Shown: positions 1-4,970 of the stretch, one piece after another
How positions within the stretch are numbered: the stretch's first letter is position 1
How the letters are laid out: each line of letters opens with the position of its first letter
Assembly: GCA_947174955.1 (NCBI GenBank)
Contig: CAMWKX010000072.1
Span: 1 to 6,752 of the forward strand
Direction: 5' to 3'
Source: an uncultured Clostridia bacterium
GTDB taxonomy: Bacteria > Bacillota > Clostridia > Christensenellales > Borkfalkiaceae
DNA: 6,752 nucleotides
Notes under the pieces: generated by a model
What the model was told of the DNA's origin: nothing
What the model saw: the letters and a program-made list of their open reading frames with translations, nothing else
Database searches by the model: none
Program-made: the position numbers and the translations under genes

Positions 1-510
1 GAGAGCGGTAACGCAGATATCGTCGCCCTTCACAACTATCTGGCAGCCCTTTAACATGGGACGGGAATCGTCGGTAGCGCAGCAGAACGACGTTGCGGAA
101 ATGAGTTTTTTAAGTTCTTCGGTCTTTAATACCACCGAATTTTCGTTGACGTCCGTATCCACCTTGGGGAAGTCGTCGGCGGAGAGCACCTGCATACAGG
201 TCTGGCTGTCGGCGTAGATAATATCCATTCTGCCGTTCTGCGCGGAAAGGGTAATCTGCACTCCTTCGAGTTTTTTAATAAAGTCGGCAAAGAATTTACC
301 GGGAACACACACTTCGCCTTCCTCGCACACTTCCGCCCTTATCTTTTTCTGAATGGCAATTTCGCCGTCGGTTGCGGTCAGAGTGATGGCGTCGTTTTCG
401 GCCGAAATTTTAATACATTCCATTACGGGCACGGTAGTTCTCGACGCGCACGCTTTTATAACCTTTAAAGTAGCCTCGGATAAATCGATACCTTCGCAAA
501 TAATTTTCAT
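1..510 (-). CDS. dnaN: DNA polymerase III beta subunit (sliding clamp), N-terminal 170 residues, cut by the window edge
   Basis: The product forms the ring-shaped dimer that encircles DNA and tethers DNA polymerase III and other replication and repair enzymes. The visible part starts MKIICEGIDL and covers clamp domain I and the beginning of domain II. Family features include RTTVPVMECIKI near residue 24, the TATDGEIAIQ strand, VCVPGKFFADFIKKL, and the TDDSRPMLKGCQI segment that opens domain II. The family is usually about 370 residues, so roughly the last 200 lie to the left of the window. The start at 510 follows a purine-rich ribosome site (GAGAGGGG on the minus strand, about 6 bases from ATG). 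The usual upstream neighbour, dnaA, is absent; a candidate origin and divergent rsmG are there instead. recF and gyrB would be expected further left, but this is not visible. Confidence 0.96.
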   Translation of the reverse strand, partial: MKIICEGIDLSEATLKVIKACASRTTVPVMECIKISAENDAITLTATDGEIAIQKKIRAEVCEEGEVCVPGKFFADFIKKLEGVQITLSAQNGRMDIIYADSQTCMQVLSADDFPKVDTDVNENSVVLKTEELKKLISATSFCCATDDSRPMLKGCQIVVKGDDICVTAL

Positions 511-540
511 TGACAGCCCCTCTCTATTTCTTAAATACAG

Positions 541-621
541 TAAATTTATTTATTATAATTATTTATTTTATAAGTAGTATTATTATTAGGCTAAGTGGAA
601 TTGTAGATAAACTTATCCAAA
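541..621. other. Candidate replication origin unwinding module: two DnaA boxes, a DnaA-trio run and an AT-rich element
   Basis: Two 8/9 matches to the DnaA box TTATCCACA sit side by side: TTATCTACA on the minus strand at 602-610 and TTATCCAAA on the plus strand at 613-621. Moving toward dnaN there is a mixed spacer (590-601). Then the plus strand, read 3' to 5' from 589 to 569, gives GAT-TAT-TAT-TAT-GAT-GAA-TAT: seven triplets in register with A in the middle. This matches the DnaA-trio pattern known from Bacillus subtilis oriC, 3'-(G/A/T)A(T/A)-5'. A nearly pure A/T stretch (541-573) follows and would be the melting zone. The order box, spacer, trio, AT-rich, dnaN is that of the B. subtilis unwinding region. 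Origin function is inferred. Confidence 0.6.
552..557 (-). promoter_or_regulatory. Candidate -10 element for dnaN
   Basis: A perfect TATAAT on the minus strand lies about 42 bases before the dnaN start, giving a leader of roughly 35 bases. No good -35 hexamer is found 16-18 bases further upstream, where the DnaA-trio-like repeat sits. The promoter is therefore tentative, and the region is so AT-rich that a chance match is possible. If real, dnaN transcription would start inside or next to the putative unwinding element. Confidence 0.4.
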
Positions 622-733
622 AGCATAATACACCTTTAATATCATAACAAAAAACGCGGTAAAAAGCAACAAAATAAGCTAATTTTAAGACGTTTAAAAG
701 CAACTTTATTTTAAAAGTTGTTGTTGACTTTTA

Positions 734-761
734 AGTTGATAAAAAGTGGATATGTAGATAA
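734..761 (-). other. Second cluster of three DnaA-box-like sites
   Basis: Three same-orientation matches to the DnaA box (shown as TGTGGATAA on the plus strand) lie in tandem: AGTTGATAA (734-742, 7/9), AGTGGATAT (745-753, 7/9) and TGTAGATAA (753-761, 8/9). The last is identical to the box at 602-610. The region is AT-rich, so single weak matches mean little; the clustering and orientation are what support it. It could be an additional DnaA-binding block of the candidate origin. Confidence 0.4.
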
Positions 762-888
762 ATAAAAACTTCGCATTGAGATAAAAAAAATTATTTTGAC
801 GAAAATTGAGAGAAAAATAAATTGTCGACACCGGATTGTCGTTAAGTCAATAACTTTTTATACAATTCGACCGCTTCGCATAAAAAGC

Positions 889-917
889 TTGTAAGTAAAA
901 ATTTTGTATGCTACAAT
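889..917 (+). promoter_or_regulatory. Sigma-A-type promoter of rsmG, almost abutting the start codon
   Basis: TTGTAA (889-894), a 17-base spacer and TACAAT (912-917) form a standard promoter, strengthened by an extended -10 (TG at 909-910, giving TGCTACAAT). The expected transcription start, about 7 bases past the -10, falls near 924, inside or just after the first ATG at 921. No Shine-Dalgarno sequence precedes 921 or the in-frame ATG at 927. This suggests a leaderless or near-leaderless mRNA read from 927, or another upstream promoter such as TTGACG (796-801) with TAAATT (818-823). Confidence 0.5.
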
Positions 918-920
918 TAT

Positions 921-1610
921 ATGGCTATGGATATTACGAACTATGAGCAAATTATAAACGGCGAATTGAAAGAAAGGTTTGAAGAATTTAAAAATATTCT
1001 CCTTTTTTATAATAATAAGTTCAATCTGACCGCGATAACCGACGAAAAGGATATTTATATAAAACATTTCCTCGACTGCGTTTCGGGTGATATGTTCTTC
1101 GATAAATGTGTTTCGGTCGTGGAGATAGGTTCGGGAGGCGGTTTCCCCTCCGTTCCGTTAAAGCTTTTAAGGGACGATTTATCCTTCACTTTGGTGGAGA
1201 GCACGGGTAAAAAGTGTGAGTATTTAAAGGCGGTTGTCGATAAGTTAAAACTCGATTGTGTACAAGTGGTCAACGCCCGCGCCGAGGAGCTCGGAAGGGA
1301 CAAAAAATACCGCGAAAAGTTCGACGTATGCACAGCCCGCGCCGTTGCGCGCCTCAATACTCTTGCCGAATACTGCCTGCCTTTGGTAAAGGTCGGCGGT
1401 CGGTTCATAGCTTACAAGGGCAACTGCGACGAGGAAGTCGAAGAGGCAAAAAAGGCTTTCGATATTCTGGGCGGCGAGCTTGAACGTATAGAAAAGTACG
1501 AGCTGCCGAACGGCGAAAACCGTGCGTTGGTTGTGGTAAGAAAGGTAAAACACACGCCCGAAAAATATCCTCGCGGGCAGGGAAAAGAAAGAAAATGTCC
1601 GTTGATATAA
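921..1610 (+). CDS. rsmG: 16S rRNA (guanine-N7) methyltransferase RsmG
   Basis: RsmG transfers a methyl group from S-adenosylmethionine to N7 of a guanine in the 530 loop of 16S rRNA (G527 in E. coli numbering); loss of it gives low-level streptomycin resistance in several bacteria. The 229-residue protein is full length. It has the N-terminal helical part with FNLTAIT (34-40) and IYIKHFLD, the glycine-rich SAM-binding loop VEIGSGGGFPSVPLK (67-81), CTARAVARL (137-145), GGRFIAYKG (159-167), and a basic tail HTPEKYPRG...CPLI (211-229) like the family's usual TP-x-KYPR ending. The start at 921 is the first in-frame ATG after a stop at 843. ATG 927 is equally possible, because neither has a ribosome site. 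In many Firmicutes this gene also lies close to the replication origin. It overlaps the next gene by 16 bases. Confidence 0.95.
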   Translation: MAMDITNYEQIINGELKERFEEFKNILLFYNNKFNLTAITDEKDIYIKHFLDCVSGDMFFDKCVSVVEIGSGGGFPSVPLKLLRDDLSFTLVESTGKKCEYLKAVVDKLKLDCVQVVNARAEELGRDKKYREKFDVCTARAVARLNTLAEYCLPLVKVGGRFIAYKGNCDEEVEEAKKAFDILGGELERIEKYELPNGENRALVVVRKVKHTPEKYPRGQGKERKCPLI

Positions 1611-2065
1611 ATAATGAAAAAGTCTGCGCCTTTACCGGGCACAGACAGATGGAAGAAAATTTCGACCTCTTCCGTTTCGAAGAAGTGCTTACCTCGTATA
1701 TAGAAGAGGGTTATACCACCTTTCTGTGCGGTATGGCAGTCGGCTTCGATACGGTTGCCGCCGAGCTGGTTATAAAGCTTAAAAAAATTTTTTCCGAAAT
1801 AAAGCTTATCGCGTGCATACCGTGCGAAGGTCAGAGCAGATATTTTGCTTCTGCCGATAAACGGAGATACGAAAATATTCTGAAAAGCTGTGACGAAGTG
1901 AAAGTTTTAAACGACCGCTATTATAAAGGCTGTATGCAGGCGCGCGACAGATATATGGTGGATAACTGTCAGCTGCTGATAGCGTACAAGCGCGTCAATT
2001 CGGGCGGCACCTATTACACGTTGAATTACGCTTTATCTCAAAACAAACGAATATGTCTGATATAA
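1595..2065 (+). CDS. SLOG-superfamily protein, DUF1273 / YpsA-YoqJ type
   Basis: A 156-residue protein with the hallmarks of the DUF1273 branch of the SLOG (Smf/DprA/LOG, Rossmann-like) superfamily. These are an N-terminal CAFTGHR (11-17), a glycine-rich LCGMAVGFDTVAAE (44-57), a middle LIACIPCEGQ strand-loop, a CMQARDRYMVDNCQLLIAY segment and a C-terminal SGGTYYTLNYA nucleotide-site motif. SLOG domains are predicted to bind nucleotides or nucleotide-derived ligands. The B. subtilis relative YpsA affects cell division and stress tolerance, but its reaction is not settled, so no substrate is assigned here. The start codon lies inside the end of rsmG (16-base overlap) with only a weak AGGG about 12 bases upstream, which points to translational coupling with rsmG. 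A strong terminator follows directly. Confidence 0.85.
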   Translation: MSVDINNEKVCAFTGHRQMEENFDLFRFEEVLTSYIEEGYTTFLCGMAVGFDTVAAELVIKLKKIFSEIKLIACIPCEGQSRYFASADKRRYENILKSCDEVKVLNDRYYKGCMQARDRYMVDNCQLLIAYKRVNSGGTYYTLNYALSQNKRICLI

Positions 2066-2094
2066 AAACAGCCCCTCAACGGGGCTGTTTTTTT
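2064..2094. terminator. Bidirectional intrinsic terminator between convergent genes
   Basis: Arms AAAAACAGCCCC (2064-2075) and GGGGCTGTTTTT (2081-2092) pair perfectly around a TCAAC loop, followed on the plus strand by further T residues. The A-tract on the left makes it work on the minus strand as well. It overlaps the last bases of the SLOG gene, and its right T-tract reaches the spoIIR stop codon (2093-2095), so both convergent units end here. Confidence 0.93.
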
Positions 2095-2626
2095 ATTTGT
2101 TTCTGAACTTGTTGATTATATCCATTATTACCGAACGGTACTCGACGTCCGCGCTTGCCGACGTAAAGCACAGCGGCGGATAGATAACGCACCACCAGTT
2201 GTCGCCCGTGCCCGTGCCCAGTTCAACGATAAGAGCGTCGTAAACTCCCTCTTCCAGAGTCAGATCGCCGTAAACGCGGGTAGGGAATTTCTCTTCGCGA
2301 ACGTTCGCCTTCGCACCGTAATTATATCCGCGCGCTTTAAGTCCCTTGTCGCATACCTTTTCGATTTCGGGTAAAAGACTGCGCATAACGTCCATCGCGC
2401 GCTCCTTGTCCACGCACTCTTTAATATAAGGTGTTATGAATTTAACCACCTCGTCCTTGATTTCGTACTTGACCTTCTGGTCCTCAGCGGAATTGGAATT
2501 GGCGCGCACGTGAATTCTCAGATAGTCCGCGTGCGCCTCCACGCTTTCCGTACTTTTAAGATTGACGAAAACCACCGTAGCCGCAACAACCAGAACAAGC
2601 GCAATGGCAATCAAAAACTTTTTCAT
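2093..2626 (-). CDS. spoIIR: Stage II sporulation protein R
   Basis: SpoIIR is made in the forespore, exported into the intermembrane space, and triggers the membrane protease SpoIIGA to cleave pro-sigma-E in the mother cell. The 177-residue product has an N-terminal membrane or signal segment (residues about 4-21). It also has the family signature YLRIHVRANSNSAEDQ (35-50) with KYEIKDEVV, and the C-terminal block TRVYGDLTL...GVYDALIVELGTG ending in NWWCVIYPPLCF (143-154). The start at 2626 is chosen because GAGG lies 8 bases upstream. A GTG three codons earlier, at 2635, overlaps this ribosome site and is unlikely. The usual family length is around 200 residues, so this copy is complete. It converges on the SLOG gene and lies 57 bases downstream of the lipoprotein stop, or about 75 counting from its own start. 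Confidence 0.94.
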   Translation of the reverse strand: MKKFLIAIALVLVVAATVVFVNLKSTESVEAHADYLRIHVRANSNSAEDQKVKYEIKDEVVKFITPYIKECVDKERAMDVMRSLLPEIEKVCDKGLKARGYNYGAKANVREEKFPTRVYGDLTLEEGVYDALIVELGTGTGDNWWCVIYPPLCFTSASADVEYRSVIMDIINKFRNK

Positions 2627-2657
2627 ATCAAACACCTCTGTTTTTTTCTTACAGACA

Positions 2658-2687
2658 ATGTATTGACAAGCGTGAAAGTATTTATAC
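2658..2687 (-). promoter_or_regulatory. Candidate sigma-F promoter of spoIIR
   Basis: On the minus strand GTATA (2687-2683) is followed after 15 bases by GTCAATACAT (2667-2658). The first matches the sigma-F -35 form GYWTA. The second agrees with the -10 form GGHRANAHTW at 8 of 10 positions; the second G is missing and one T is replaced. Initiation would be near 2650, shortly before the ribosome site. spoIIR is a classic sigma-F target, which supports the call. The DNA is AT-rich and partial matches are common. Confidence 0.4.
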
Positions 2688-2701
2688 GTTAAATTTTAAA
2701 A

Positions 2702-3844
2702 TTAACCTATTACGTTTATATGCCGTTTTGCCGCAAGGTAATTTTCGTACGAAACGAGCTGAGGATACAGCGCGCCCTTTTGCCAGATATTATTGTCCTT
2801 CCACTCCTCGCCGTCGAGAAGTTCGTTCGCCGTTTCAATCTGCGCGGACGAGAACGCGACGCAGTTGGAATAGTCCACCGATGCGGAATAAATCAAATCT
2901 TTTTGTTTGTACGCGCTCACAACGTTGCAGACCGAAATACCGTAAGAAATTTCAGAGGAAAGAGTATATACCAAACCGCCCGAATATCCGTCGGTAGTAA
3001 TATTCATTTCCGCAAGAACGTTGCTTACCTTTCCCCCGGTTACGTATGCCGCAAAGCCGCCTACCATTGCTATTACGTTCATACCGTCTACGTTTATCGT
3101 GCCCTTGCAACGGCAGGCGTCGATAGCTCCGCCGTCGATAATCCCTATAAATCCGCCCGTTTTAAAGTTCCAGCTCTTGACGTTTATAAGCGTATCCGAA
3201 CTGCAGTAGTTTATTTTGGAAGCCGACGACAGCTGACTTATAAAACCGCCTACGTAAAACGTTTCGGAATAGTTTCTTTGGGATGCGGTGAGCTTGATAT
3301 TGGAAGTATGGCAGTTTTCGATTTCCGTACCCATTTTTGCAAGCCCGACGAAACCGCCGAGGTACCTCGTTTCCGTATTTTTAACAGAAACGAACGAATC
3401 CTTAAATTTAACGTTGGTTACCGTGGCTCCGCTCATCACCCCGAAAAGTCCGCTGTAAACCGAAGCTGAAATGGTAGCGCTGTGTATTGCGTGACCCTTG
3501 CCGTCGAAACTGCCCGTAAACGGCGATGAGAGCGAGCCGATAGGGGCAAGAGTTCCCGAATCGCCCATATTCAGGTCGGCGGAAAGTTCGAAGTGTTTAT
3601 CTAAATTTTCGGATACGTTCAAAAGCTGATAGGGTTCGCTTATCACGTAAGGGTCTTCCTCACTTCCGCTGCCGTAAGCAAACTTCGGCTTTTCTTCTAC
3701 GTGACCGCCACCGCCGCCACCGCTCCCGCTACCTCCGTTTCCTTCGCTGCCGCTGCCGCCGAAAATATTGCAACCGCTTACAGCGCACGAGCAGACGAAT
3801 AGCGAAATCAATGCCAGAACTACGATTAAAAATTTCTTTTTCAT
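2702..3844 (-). CDS. Surface lipoprotein with Gly/Ser linker and GLUG-type beta-helix repeats
   Basis: A 380-residue predicted lipoprotein of unknown role. It begins with a basic, hydrophobic signal (MKKKFLIVVLALISLFV) and lipobox-like cysteines at C20 (VCSC) and C25 (VSGC); C25 is the better fit. A flexible linker of Gly, Ser and Glu/Asn (29-47) lifts the rest off the membrane. After PYVISEPYQLLNVS (66-78) comes FTGSFDGKGHAI (109-120), a motif typical of GLUG proteins. At least six degenerate repeats open with an aromatic/GG-F step near 131, 162, 198, 229, 261 and 288. The end EWKDNNIWQKGALYPQL is also common in this group. Such proteins are thought to fold as beta-helices and act in adhesion or carbohydrate contact; no substrate can be named. 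The start at 3844 has GGGAGG 5 bases upstream; an upstream in-frame ATG at 3871 lacks one. A terminator lies in the leader. Confidence 0.82.
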   Translation of the reverse strand: MKKKFLIVVLALISLFVCSCAVSGCNIFGGSGSEGNGGSGSGGGGGGHVEEKPKFAYGSGSEEDPYVISEPYQLLNVSENLDKHFELSADLNMGDSGTLAPIGSLSSPFTGSFDGKGHAIHSATISASVYSGLFGVMSGATVTNVKFKDSFVSVKNTETRYLGGFVGLAKMGTEIENCHTSNIKLTASQRNYSETFYVGGFISQLSSASKINYCSSDTLINVKSWNFKTGGFIGIIDGGAIDACRCKGTINVDGMNVIAMVGGFAAYVTGGKVSNVLAEMNITTDGYSGGLVYTLSSEISYGISVCNVVSAYKQKDLIYSASVDYSNCVAFSSAQIETANELLDGEEWKDNNIWQKGALYPQLVSYENYLAAKRHINVIG

Positions 3845-3880
3845 TTTAACCTCCCGAAAAAGTAAGAACATTTTGCGGGC

Positions 3881-3910
3881 AAAAAAATAAGGCGGTCCGT
3901 TAAGACCGCC
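3881..3910 (-). terminator. Intrinsic terminator on the minus strand, upstream of the lipoprotein gene
   Basis: Read on the minus strand, GGCGGTC (3910-3904), loop TTAACG and GACCGCC (3897-3891) form a 7-bp GC-rich stem followed by TTATTTTTTT. No complete minus-strand protein gene lies upstream of it in the window, so it must end either a small RNA or an attenuated leader. A second match, GCGGGC (3913-3908) with GCCCGC (3880-3875), surrounds the T-tract and overlaps the stem, so an alternative fold is possible after read-through. Confidence 0.85.
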
Positions 3911-3931
3911 CGCACAACGTATCCTAACGTC

Positions 3932-4075
3932 GCCAAACTTTATTCTTATTCAGTAAAGAAAAACCCTATTAAGGAAACACTCAAAAGAATATAGGATACG
4001 AATATGCCTATACCGAGTGTTTCCGTATTTAGTTTTGAGAATACTCCTTTACTGAATTTATTTTTAAAGTTTGGC
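3932..4075. repeat. 144-bp nested inverted repeat
   Basis: The outer arms are 3932-3958 and 4047-4075. GCCAAACTTTA at the left end pairs with TAAAGTTTGGC at the right, and ATTCAGTAAAG pairs with CTTTACTGAAT, with 5 and 7 unpaired bases between the two stems. Inside, GGAAACACTC (3973-3982) pairs perfectly with GAGTGTTTCC (4015-4024), and TATAGG pairs with CCTATA at the tip. No target-site duplication is seen at the edges (AACGTC on the left, TATTTA on the right). The shape fits a MITE-like or dispersed palindromic element as well as an RNA gene; copy number in the genome would decide. Confidence 0.85.
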
Positions 4076-4081
4076 TATTTA

Positions 4082-4111
4082 AGTGTAACACAAGCACGAT
4101 AGCTTTTTCAA
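4082..4111 (-). promoter_or_regulatory. Sigma-A-type minus-strand promoter aimed at the inverted repeat
   Basis: On the minus strand TTGAAA (4111-4106), an 18-base spacer and TACACT (4087-4082) with an extended TGT just before it form a plausible vegetative promoter. Its predicted start, seven bases past the -10, is at 4075, exactly where the inverted repeat begins. It is divergent from the sigma-G promoter of sleB, only about 20 bases away. Confidence 0.5.
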
Positions 4112-4130
4112 CTGTTTGCCGTAAATTTTT

Positions 4131-4159
4131 GAATAGTATTTTTTTTATTATTCATAATA
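4131..4159 (+). promoter_or_regulatory. Sigma-G promoter of the sleB-ypeB operon
   Basis: GAATA (4131-4135), a 17-base spacer and CATAATA (4153-4159) fit the sigma-G consensus GHATR-N17/18-CATNHTA at every position. The predicted start is near 4166, leaving a leader of about 40 bases with AAGGAGG before the sleB ATG. In B. subtilis sleB is transcribed in the forespore by sigma-G, so motif and gene agree. Confidence 0.75.
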
Positions 4160-4207
4160 ATTGCAACGATACAAAAAACATAGCTCCGTTTGGGGCAAGG
4201 AGGTAAA

Positions 4208-4957
4208 ATGAAAAAAGCACTTATTACGGGCATAGCTGCCGCCGTAATCGCAACGACTGCGGGGGCGGGTGCCGTAATCGGAACGAGAGGCTGGACGGCG
4301 GACAATTACGCCTCCTCCCCTACGGTTCAGACGGCGGTATTAAAGCAAGGCTCAAGGGGCGGCGAGGTAAAGGAAGTTCAGCGCCGCTTAAAGCAATGGG
4401 GCTATTACAGCGGCTCCGTCGACGGCGTTTACGGGGCGCAGACCATCGAGGCCGTCAAGAAGTTTCAGCGCAAGAACGGTCTGACTGCCGACGGCATCTG
4501 CGGCAGGTCGACCTACGTCGCTCTCGGTATGAACGAGAGCGCAAACGCACTCGGCGGCAACTCCCAGAGTTCGAACAGCAACAAGGGCAACTCGTCCAAC
4601 TACACCAATTCGGACTTGTACCTGCTGGCTAAATGCATTTACGCAGAGGCTCGCGGAGAAAGCTACACCGGTCAGGTTGCGGTGGGCGCGGTCATTTTAA
4701 ACCGCGTTAAGTCGTCGGCGTTCCCCAACACCATTGCGGGCGTTATCTATCAGCAGCACGCGTTTACCGCCGTTTCCGACGGTCAGATTAACTTAGAGCC
4801 GGACAAGACGGCTATGAACGCGGCAAGCGACGCTATGAACGGCTGGGACCCCACCTACGGTTGTATCTACTATTACAACCCCGCGGTTGCCACCAGCAGT
4901 TGGATTTTCGGCAGAAAGACGGTTACCACTATCGGTAAGCACGTCTTCGCCATATAG
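4208..4957 (+). CDS. sleB: Spore cortex-lytic enzyme SleB
   Basis: SleB is stored inactive in the dormant spore and, on germination, cleaves cortex peptidoglycan carrying muramic-delta-lactam as a lytic transglycosylase. The 249-residue protein has an export signal (MKKALITGIAAAVIATT, 1-25). A peptidoglycan-binding type 1 domain (about 44-107) contains GSRGGEVKEVQRRL, GYYSGSVDGVYG and AVKKFQRKNGL. An Asn/Ser linker (116-135) leads to the SleB/CwlJ hydrolase domain (136-249). AEARGES (146-152) holds the likely catalytic glutamate (E147 or E151), followed by GQVAVGAVILNRV, a substrate-binding region and the CIYYYNP motif. The length is close to the family's. ATG 4208 has AAGGAGG at the right distance; a TTG at 4190 overlaps that site and is rejected. 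ypeB follows after 13 bases. Confidence 0.95.
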   Translation: MKKALITGIAAAVIATTAGAGAVIGTRGWTADNYASSPTVQTAVLKQGSRGGEVKEVQRRLKQWGYYSGSVDGVYGAQTIEAVKKFQRKNGLTADGICGRSTYVALGMNESANALGGNSQSSNSNKGNSSNYTNSDLYLLAKCIYAEARGESYTGQVAVGAVILNRVKSSAFPNTIAGVIYQQHAFTAVSDGQINLEPDKTAMNAASDAMNGWDPTYGCIYYYNPAVATSSWIFGRKTVTTIGKHVFAI

Positions 4958-4970
4958 GAGGAGTTAAAAT

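Larger units (their letters stand above)
3881..4075 (-). ncRNA. Candidate structured small RNA (about 195 nt) or attenuated leader
   Basis: Three independent signals line up on the minus strand. A promoter (4111-4082) predicts a start at about 4075, the first base of a long inverted repeat. That repeat (4075-3932) folds into a rod with an interrupted basal stem, a middle bulge, a perfect 10-bp stem and an apical hairpin. An intrinsic terminator (3910-3881) follows after about 20 bases. The larger bulge strand can itself form a small hairpin, GUAUU with AAUAC. A rod with an asymmetric central bulge recalls 6S RNA, but no 6S sequence signature is recognised and the size of the duplex is smaller than usual. 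It matches no riboswitch class known to me. The unit may stand alone or regulate the lipoprotein gene downstream. Confidence 0.4.

Noticed and set aside
2689..2706. AT-only inverted repeat near the lipoprotein stop codon (GTTAA ... TTAAC).
   Set aside because: The stem is all A/T, imperfect and has no T-tract, so it does not qualify as a terminator. The lipoprotein mRNA may read into spoIIR.
2720..3469. 249-codon plus-strand open frame opposite the lipoprotein gene.
   Set aside because: No ribosome site, no recognisable domain, and it mirrors a gene with clear signal peptide and repeats on the other strand.
3946..4044. Minus-strand frame through the repeat giving a hydrophobic stretch (TLGIGIFVSYILLSVS) that looks like a small membrane peptide.
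   Set aside because: There is no ATG or GTG and no ribosome site before the hydrophobic part; the only TTG falls within it. The hydrophobicity follows from T-rich arms.
4004..4102. Plus-strand 32-codon frame beginning MPIPSVSVF inside the inverted repeat, with AGGA 7 bases upstream.
   Set aside because: It reads straight through the right arm of the palindrome, so its sequence is explained by the repeat. It lacks domain features and probably arises by chance, although spacing to AGGA is acceptable.
4145..4160. TTATTA-TTCA-TAATAA small palindrome before sleB.
   Set aside because: It overlaps the sigma-G -10 element and is short and A/T-only; an operator role cannot be supported.
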